Assembly (NCBI GenBank): GCA_014871385.1 | Contig: CM026426.1 | Location: 101,573,393 to 101,637,392 of the forward strand | Length of the DNA stretch: 64,000 nt | Reading direction: 5' to 3' | Origin: Ceratodon purpureus | Lineage: Eukaryota; Streptophyta; Bryopsida; Pseudoditrichales; Ditrichaceae | Shown: positions 57,305-64,000 of the stretch, piece after piece | How the letters are laid out: each line of letters begins with the position of its first letter | How positions within the stretch are numbered: the first letter of the stretch is position 1 | Notes under the pieces: generated by a model | What the model was told of the DNA's origin: nothing | The model's database searches: none | The model's input: only the letters and a program-made list of their open reading frames with translations | Program-made: the position numbers and the translations under genes

Positions 57305-58948
57305 ATGGAACCCGCTGTCTACCCACATTTGATGAAGGATCGTTGTCTTGTGCCTCCACATCCTGAGGTCAGAAAAAAGATTCTGAGTAGTTTCAAGGAA
57401 CTAAAGGATATCATTGCCAAGAATGGTGACCACGCAATTCTCCAAAATCTACTACGACCTGTGGAGAGACGTCCTGCAGGCTACAACGACGGTCTCCTTC
57501 GTCCTCACAGCACCTTCAGACCCGGAACCACATTGTCCGCCGCTAGAGCTTCTCATCCAAAACCCAGAGGAGTCAATTACGTCGCAGTTGTCCTGGTCGA
57601 CTTCCCCGACAGAAAATTCGACGCCACACAAGATACGAATTTCTACAACCGTCTGTGGTTTGGCATTGGGACCAACAGCGTGCGGGATTACTACCGTGAT
57701 GTGTCACACGGCCTGGTGGACATCCAGGGCCAAGTTGTGGGACCTCTCAGAATGCCCCATTCAATAAAATTCTACTCCGATAATCAGAACGGTCTGGGAG
57801 ACAATCCCCCAAATGCGAGAGTCATGGCAAAAGATGCAGCCAAACTTGCCAACAAGGTCATCACATTCACGAAGTATGACAACGATGGAGACGGTTATGT
57901 TGACGCATTTGTGATTGTACACGCTGGTCAAGGTGCCGAGCGTACAGGCTTGCCGACTGATATCTGGTCGCACAAGTATGTGCTCGACGGAGGACCTTAC
58001 GCAGCTGACAGTACTTTGATTTATGCATACCTTACTGTCCCCGCCGACGGCAAGCTTGGGGTGTGCGCTCACGAAATCGGCCATCTTCTCTTCGGATGGC
58101 CGGACTTGTACGACGCTGACGCCAGTTCTGCCGGCATTGGCAGCTGGTGCCTCATGGCATCCGGCTCTTACAATGGCAATGGGGACAATCCCGCGGAGCC
58201 TTGCGCTTGGTGCAAAGTGGACCAAGGTTGGGTATCTGTTTTCAATATCACCCAAACAGCCAAGTGAGTCATCATCATCGCCAACTATCTCAAATTCTAA
58301 CCCAACAATTCTGAGAACTAAGGTCTCATGCGTAAACCCACTTGAGAAGATATTGGCATAAATGATTGTATGCAGTATTTCATGTGACTGCACGAGAAAA
58401 ATGAAATATTAAGTAACCAATGAAACAATTTGATTGGCAGGGTGGCATTAGCTGATGTGAAAGACAGCAACCAAGTGCTAAAGATGTGGAAAGATGGGGC
58501 ACCCGATACGGAGTACTTCCTCGTTGAAAATCGGCAGATGAATCGTCGTGATGGGGACCTTCCAGGCGGTGGCCTCTGTTTATGGCACATTGATGAATCA
58601 AAACCCGACAACAACGACGAGACGCAAGGATACAAGGTAGCGCTTGTGCAGGCCGACGGGCTAAAGCAGCTTGAGCGCGATGACACAGAGCGAGGCGATA
58701 GTGGTGATCCTTTCCCTGGAGATAACAACGTGCGGTCATGCAACTGGAGCACTAACCCCAGCACGAACGCCAACAACGGCGCTCCTACCTGCGTCGCCAT
58801 CACTGACATCAGCAATTCCGCGCCCGTCATGACCTTCACCGTGAACGTGTCTGACTACAGCGGAGTCCCGCCCGGTCTCTACAGTGGAGCCCCTCGTGGT
58901 CCTAAATCCATCCCAGCACCCATCCCGGTACCCATCCCACAGAAGTAG
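57305..58948 (+). CDS. M6-family (immune inhibitor A-like) metalloprotease
   Basis: Two exons, 57305-58263 and 58441-58948, with a 177-bp GT-AG intron in phase 2; 488 codons. The zinc site is HEIGHLLFGWPDLYD (His256, Glu257, His260), the HExxH…GxPDLYD signature of peptidase family M6, a secreted family best known from bacteria. Other family features: YVAVVLVDFPD, NSVRDYYRDVSHGLVDI, DNDGDGYVDAFVIVHAGQG, SWCLMASGSYNG and after the intron YFLVENRQMNRRDGDLPGGGLCLWHIDE. No signal peptide is evident from ATG 57305 (good context AAACATGG); an in-frame ATG at 57275 is an alternative. It ends in a Pro-rich tail (PIPVPIPQK). The frame is undamaged, unlike most neighbours, so this is probably a functional host gene. 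A bacterial origin by transfer is plausible but inferred. Confidence 0.9.
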
Positions 58949-59337
58949 CGGAAGGTCGCATTCGACATGGACTTCAACGGAGTTTGAGCATTGCGTAGCT
59001 GTGCACTGTGCTCACACACATCTTGAAGCATCAACATTAGAGCATCTTTGCCGCCTTAAATTTGATGCTCATATAACAATAAGGACTTAACCAAGCTGAC
59101 TAATTCACCACGCACTTAATCTGCTGTAAGGTTATCAGGTCTGACTTCGAAGAGTGTAACTGATGGGGAGCTTTCCAACACTCAAGACTGATATATAAAT
59201 GCTTTGCTTCTTCAAATGGATTATTATCATCATACCAAACGTTTACATATGTATGGTTTCAAGAACACATTTTTGAATTCACGTTGTTTACCTGCAATCT
59301 GTTCTTACTGCGATAGACTTACATGACAAGTGCAAGC
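58949..59337. other. 3' flank of the protease gene
   Basis: AT-rich region expected to contain the 3' UTR; several ATAAAT/AACAATAA-like strings but no single convincing polyadenylation signal. No gene. Confidence 0.4.
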
Positions 59338-59640
59338 CTGGGGAGAATCAACCCCACACTCTTACCCTCGCGGATGGAATGTGGTGCTTCATCTAGGGGC
59401 CCTCCCCATTCCCGCCTTCCCGTTCCCTACTTTCCCTCCTCGTTCCCTACTTTCCCTCCCCGTTCCCTACTTTCCCTCCGTGTTCCCAACTTTCCTGCCC
59501 CGCCTCCCCGCCACCCCACATCCCCTTCCAATTCTCATCGTCGCCCTCGCCCTCGCCCCGCTCTCAGCTTGTCGCCCCGACGTCGACGTCGCCCTCGTAG
59601 GGAGTACCAAAAAGGCTATGCTTTGTCGAGCAAAAAATAC
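59338..59640 (+). repeat. MULE terminal-repeat relative with 21-bp minisatellite
   Basis: CCTGGGGAGAATCAACCCC then CACACTCTTACCCTCGCGG resembles the left end at 46741 in the same orientation. Four ~21-bp repeats of GTTCCCTACTTTCCCTCC follow (about 59428-59510), then a (TCGCCC)-rich stretch also similar in style to 46.93-47.04 kb. No transposase follows, so this looks like a truncated or non-autonomous relative. Confidence 0.6.
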
Positions 59641-59777
59641 GCCAGGCCACCTACGGTCCCGGGCAGGTCACCTGCGCTCGAGGGCAGGCCACCCACGGTG
59701 CCCATGAATGCTCGAAAAAAAGCCATCAGCCCGTTAATACTTCATTCATGCAGGCTACACTGGAAGAAAACCTGTTG

Positions 59778-59930
59778 TTCCTCACCGGCGTTAGAGGGGT
59801 TCAGGAGTGAGGTTCGCCACAACAGACAAAATAAATTAGTAAAATAATGGTTTAAATTAATAATTTATTTTGTCTGTTGTGGCGAACGTGACTCATGAGC
59901 CCCTCTCATGCCGGTCAGGAACGACACTTC
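59778..59930. repeat. Fold-back element, ~60-bp arms
   Basis: The inner arms GTTCGCCACAACAGACAAAA… (about 59812-59838) and their reverse complement (about 59862-59887) match perfectly over about 26 bp. Outward, GTTCCTSACCGGC…AGAGGGG…GAGT continues the pairing with mismatches for roughly 35 bp more. The loop is about 23 bp and AT-rich. Consistent with a MITE or a small-RNA hairpin. Confidence 0.85.
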
Positions 59931-60832
59931 TGCTACCAATGCTAATACTTCGAACATTTATTTGCGGCAATCAGCGCCCATCTCCTCTACACGGTAGACT
60001 CAATCCTGCACACTTGCATCGATTGCACACATTCAATCCCAACAATCAAAGCGAGAAAGGTCGAGTAGATCAAGTGCAATATACATTCGGCAGGATTCCT
60101 GTTAGTCAATTTGCTCAAGTCCATGCATTCCAGATGTTCGTGGAAGATATTGATATGAATAGATGCAATTGCAATAAAGAAATATGGTAGGCATCATTTA
60201 CAGTGAGCTAGTCTGAAAGTGGTGTCTGAAAATCCAACGAAGCTAAACAATCCTCACAATTTCTTGCACATTTGAGTCAGCTTGAGTTAATAAACTCGGC
60301 TTCCACGAAAGAAGCTTCCATCTCAACGACATACTATCAGCAATCAGTGTCTACTTCAAGTTGTCCTTGCCATGAAACTGGCATCAGGTGAAGTTCAAAG
60401 TAATGGTCATAACAATTCGCACACAGAAGCGTTGCGATGCTACGATGTCAGCATGCCACAATATCATCATCTAAGAAGCATGCACAGAAATGTTTCAAAT
60501 GCTGGACATGTGCATTGAAAGTTCTTTGCAAGAAGGAAGACTTGCACAGCCATTCTCTTCACGAAAGGACATGAGAAGTTACTATGACCTGTGGTGATAG
60601 GTCGATCGACATATCATATCAATTAGTACACAATATCTATAACGCTTTCAACTTAAGCTTTTCTCTTTCTACTCTGATGTACAAGTGCCATCTACAAGGC
60701 CCCATAAAATCAGCGGAATTTTTGCACAGCCAAGATGACATCATAGAAAACTCAAAACGTCTTACAATTGTTTGAATGACCCTCGTTGAACAATATGTTC
60801 TTATTTCAGAACTAGATCATTCCGTCACGCTC
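59931..60832. other. Unassigned 0.9 kb flanking the hAT insertion
   Basis: Pre-insertion host sequence. The 26 bp at 60026-60051 are repeated in inverted orientation at the window end (63975-64000). Short frames only. Confidence 0.4.
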
Positions 60833-60840
60833 CTCATAAG
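60833..60840 (+). repeat. Left 8-bp target-site duplication of the hAT
   Basis: CTCATAAG, repeated exactly at 63658-63665. Eight-bp duplications are the hAT hallmark. Confidence 0.93.
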
Positions 60841-63657
60841 CAAGGCTGATTTTTCACAAAGTCCCAACCCGCCATGTCCAAAAACCTTGAATTGAAAGGC
60901 AAGAAAAAATGGAACCTGTCCCAAAACCGGTAATCTCAAAACCAACCCGTCCATCCAAAGGTTAAAAAAAAACAACCCGTCCCAAAACTGGTCGAAAAAA
61001 ATAGGACCTGTCCCATAGTATTTGAAAAAAATGTATAAAAAATTAAATAACAATTTAAGAGAAAAAAAAAAAAAAAAAAAAACCACTAGCTCGTAGCCAG
61101 AGCGTGGCTTCCTTGCCGGCCTGGCCCTCGCCTAGCTCAGGAGCCTGACCTGGCCCGACCCCATAGCCCGACCCGGCTCGGCCTTGAGGCCCGGCCCGGC
61201 CTGGCTGCTGAGCCCGGCCCAGATCAGAGCCAACACTGCAGCAGGCGAGGAGGCAAGCGCAGTAGTCAGGGAGCGGCAGAGACATGGAGCAGATAGCGAG
61301 CAGGGAGGCTGCTCAATAGTTTTTTAGTGCTGCGGTTTTGGACTTGAGTTCTTTTATTTGAGTTGGGTATACCTTGAGGAGGAGGTATGTTTGCACACCT
61401 TTTATTTATTTATCTTCTTTCAAGTGTTATACAAGTGATGTGTAGAAGAATTATCATAAAGTCTAGATTTAGGGTAAGTTACACATTTAGGGTTTCTATA
61501 TTTCATGTGAGTGGTGATTGATGTGTTTTGAATTTGCATTGCAGTCATGTCTTTGCCAGTGTCTGGAGTACCCAGATAGAGGAGAGATGCCCGGCAACAA
61601 AGCATTCTCCATATGTTTAGGGCATCTTCTTCTTCTCAAACTTTGAGTGATGGGAGGAATGAAGTGCCTGAGTTGTCAGAATCCTCTATTAGGGGTTCTC
61701 CACGTGGTATTCCTAATGTTGACGTAGAGTAGGGTGGCATTCAAGATCATGATCACATTGAGGAGGACACTGAGATGGAGGGGGGGGGGGGACAATGATT
61801 TGGATGATAGTGCAAATGATGCGGATAGTGTAGGAGTATAGGTTCCAGCTCATGGTGGTGGAGGGCGGCCTCCAAGTAGGAAGAAGTTTATGCTGGCCTG
61901 GCTTCAGGGAAGGCCCTAATTGATGTACATTGCTCACCCTAGATAGAAGCCCTACATGAAGTGTGCAACATGTACAACAGCTGGTCAAAACTCACGATGG
62001 AGGACTAGAGGAGAAGGTTGTGAGTCATTGCTACTTTGAGCTGTGAAGGAGCACGAAGGATCAACCCTTCATGCTCATGCCATGCTCAGATGGAGACCGG
62101 TGAGAAAATACCCTGAGGCATTTGCCATGGCTAGACATGTGGTAAATGCCATTGATGCAGAGAGTGCCACAATTGTATGTTGTATGAAGATTTTATACCA
62201 TTTGGTAGTTAATGATAGAGCTATCAACCAGTATGAGGATATGTGTCAGATAATTAGACACCTCAGGGCTCGAGACATGCCTGTCAATGATGAGTACGGT
62301 GCTTGCACTAACAGACAATCTGCATATGATTTTTTGTGAGCCATTTCACAGCATTTGAGGGATGTTGATTTGTGGATATTCTTACTGAGTTGAATAAACT
62401 CAATAAGCTATTTCAGAGTGACCATGTGGATCTTACTCAGATTGAAGGTCATTTATACATTTGTATCAATATATTGAGCAGACGTTTCCTAACAGCTAGA
62501 GGTGCAACATTTGGAAGAGGTTCAAGGGCATTGTGGCCATTTTTGGAGACCTGTGCAACTACTATGGAGATGGAGTATCCAGTTGCAGATGGTGGCATGA
62601 GAACTTATCCAATGCATTTGGAGAGTGTTACTGGGAGAGATGGCACTATTGAGGAGTGCAAACTTATTGAGGCAGAGTATGTGCAGAGGGTCGTGGATGC
62701 ATTGAATAACAGGTTTCCAGACTTGGGCATCTTCAATGCATGCAAGCTCTTCAGCCCCAATCTCTATCCTGCAGATGATGAGGAGAGGACTCGTATTACT
62801 GAGGAATGGTTGGAGAGGTTATTTGTGAAGTTCCAGAGTTCTGAAGCAGAAAAAGATCGCTGTCGAGGTGAGTGCTTGGAGATGGTAGAGACTATGAGAG
62901 AGATGATCTCAAATAAGTCTTTATTTGAAGCATGGGAGTTTGCAGGTACAACTCCAGAGTGGTCAATCAATTGGCCTGGTTTGAGTAACTTGTGGAGGAG
63001 AGTTATGGTGATTCCTTTGAGCACGGCAATATGTGAGAGGGGTTTTTCTAAACAAAACGTAATCAAGAGTCATCTCCGTACTAGCTTGAAGTTGGAGACT
63101 TTGGATGCTTTGATGCGCATATCATGTGCAAATATTCTTGTTGAAAACATCAATTGGAATGCAGTGATGCTTGTTCGGAGAAACATGAAGGATAGGAGAA
63201 TTCATCCACTTGTTTAAATGGTAAGTTCTTCTTTTTTTGGTAAAAATTGAACATGTTTATATAAACTTTATTTTAATACAATTGATTAGTTAACCTTCTT
63301 TTTAAATCTCTCCCATTGTGTTTGAAAGGTTCTAAATATTGTGTTTGATGAATCAATGTATGCAAGTGAATCAAGCTTTTGAAGATTGGTATTTTGATTA
63401 GGTGTTAGTGATTTGAGTACATTATGTTCACATTCACATGTCATATATGAGATGATGTAATTGATATTTGCATTATTCATTTTTTTGGGAAAATTGTCAA
63501 AAAAATGAATAAATTTTAGAACCCGTTGAAAGTGAATTTGACACGTCCCAAAATTGGTTCATTTTTTGGAGGACCCGTCCACTGGAAATGTTTTTTTTTT
63601 TTTTTTTTCAGAACATGTCCCTTGACATGTTGGGGACCTTGTGAAAAATCACCACTG
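60841..63657 (+). mobile_element. hAT DNA transposon, 2817 bp, internally deleted
   Basis: Flanked by CTCATAAG (60833-60840 and 63658-63665). The terminal inverted repeats share TGATTTTTCACAA followed by (A/G)GTCCC; the outer six bases are similar (CAAGGC / CAGTGG). Subterminal words (A)CC(C/T)GTCCCAAAA(C/T)(C/T)GG occur at both ends in the same orientation (60911, 60972 and 63541). Homopolymer A (61061-61082 region) and T (63590-63609 region) tracts lie inside. It contains a broken transposase gene on the plus strand. Confidence 0.93.
61547..63217 (+). pseudogene. hAT transposase (zinc finger plus dimerisation domain), catalytic core missing
   Basis: ATG 61547 follows an acceptor TTGCAG. 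Stops: TAG 61577-61579, TAG 61730-61732, TAG 61839-61841, TAA 61917-61919, TAG 61944-61946, TGA 62037-62039, plus a shift in a G11-12 run near 61780. The zinc finger KCATCTTAG … HEGSTLHAH is BED/TTF-like. INQYEDMCQIIRHLRARDMP … AYDFL is the region just before the catalytic domain in ZNF862/hAT proteins, but 62372 onward (DILTELNKLNKLFQSDHVDL) belongs after it, so roughly 200 catalytic residues are deleted at about 62340-62375. The C-terminal dimerisation domain is intact: WPGLSNLWRRVMVIPLSTA, then CERGFSKQNVIKSHLRTSLK, to TAA 63215-63217. Confidence 0.87.
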
Positions 63658-63665
63658 CTCATAAG
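63658..63665 (+). repeat. Right 8-bp target-site duplication of the hAT
   Basis: CTCATAAG, identical to 60833-60840. Confidence 0.93.
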
Positions 63666-64000
63666 GAAATGGACGAGCTTTCAACAGCAAGAATGCAGAT
63701 AAGGTCTTGAATAACGATCGCTATGTTGACAACACATGGAAGAGATTCTCCGGAAATCGATATTTCGGAATGCGTTACGCCAGGAACAGAGATCGGTTGA
63801 GATCACCGACTGTCTAGGAGGGAAGATGTTCTTCGGCGGAGGAGGAGGTCCACCGTCATCAGCCTCGTCTTGTGGAGCAAATGGCAAAACAAACTCAACA
63901 ATAGGCGCCCTCTCCGCAATGCTTTGCAAAACTAGCTTCCACCCAACCTTACTCGCTCGCCGAAGATAAATCTTCTTTGATTGTTGGGATTGAATGTGTG
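63666..64000 (-). other. Host sequence after the hAT; possible minus-strand exon and inverted repeat
   Basis: A minus-strand frame (63929-63681) reads SIAERAPIVEFVLPFAPQDE then GGPPPPPKNIFPPRQSV and CSWRNAFRNIDFRR; no family recognised. The last 26 bases are the exact inverse of 60026-60051, so an inverted duplication continues past the window. Confidence 0.35.

Noticed and set aside
57761-58839. Minus-strand ORFs opposite the protease
   Set aside because: Antisense shadows of a gene with a clear catalytic motif and intron.
1-64000. TAG/TAA read as glutamine (alternative genetic code)
   Set aside because: Many broken frames would be repaired by it, but the intact 1523-codon copia frame and the M6 gene contain no internal TAG or TAA. 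TGA stops at Trp/Arg sites are equally common in the relics, so mutation explains the data better.
1-64000. CRISPR array or bacterial operon
   Set aside because: The tandem repeats have no unique spacers of regular length, and spliced genes and plant-type transposons show the DNA is eukaryotic.

Overview
This is nuclear DNA from a plant-like (streptophyte) genome rich in transposable elements. The evidence is GT-AG introns, a plant-type Ty1/copia element, En/Spm (CACTA), Mutator (MULE) and hAT relatives, and F-box-like paralogues. The MULE relative at 1-2.66 kb belongs to a type I associate with mosses, lycophytes and ferns, and a bacterial-type M6 protease gene is present. My best guess is a bryophyte, lycophyte, fern or charophyte alga rather than a flowering plant. 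The species cannot be named from the sequence alone.

Layout. 1-2.66 kb (minus): decayed MULE transposase. 3.3-16.9 kb (plus): a gene of about 14 exons encoding an unusual composite protein: a basic N-terminus, a Gly/Arg then Glu/Asp-rich exon, an exon with four RNA polymerase II CTD-like YxPTSPx heptads, a long central region of unknown fold, and a C-terminal domain with the motif order of a beta-class amino DNA methyltransferase. One intron holds a ~127-bp satellite (4.87-6.38 kb). The exon after methylase motif I carries an intact, young copia element (10763-16531, 281-bp LTRs, TSD CGAAG). 17.2-18.5 kb (minus): broken F-box-like gene and a neighbour. 19.3-24.3 kb (minus): decayed Ty3-like gag/protease. 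24.3-31 kb: mostly unrecognised, with minus-strand exon fragments. 31-34.4 kb (minus): CCGG-rich element with an open 502-codon frame. 34.5-35.8 kb (minus): RS-rich, En/Spm Transposase_24-like pseudogene. 38.3-39.1 kb: two tandem paralogous small ORFs. 39.1-44.2 kb (plus): decayed CACTA TNP2 gene. 46.2 kb: second F-box-like paralogue. 46.7-53.3 kb: MULE with a SWIM-type transposase, candidate terminal inverted repeats and two opposed arrays of a short subterminal motif. 57.3-58.9 kb: intact two-exon M6 metalloprotease gene. 59.3-59.9 kb: terminal-repeat relative, 21-bp minisatellite and a strong fold-back. 60841-63657: hAT element with 8-bp TSD, deleted for its catalytic centre.

Interactions. 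Most coding frames are element relics disabled by stops that mainly look like single C-to-T or G-to-A changes (Gln, Arg and Trp codons turned into stops). The clean frames are the copia polyprotein, the M6 protease, the 502-codon frame and the small F-box-like gene at 46.2 kb. The strongest candidate for an undescribed system is the CTD-heptad/methyltransferase composite gene with its structured intronic satellite. It is itself damaged in this copy.
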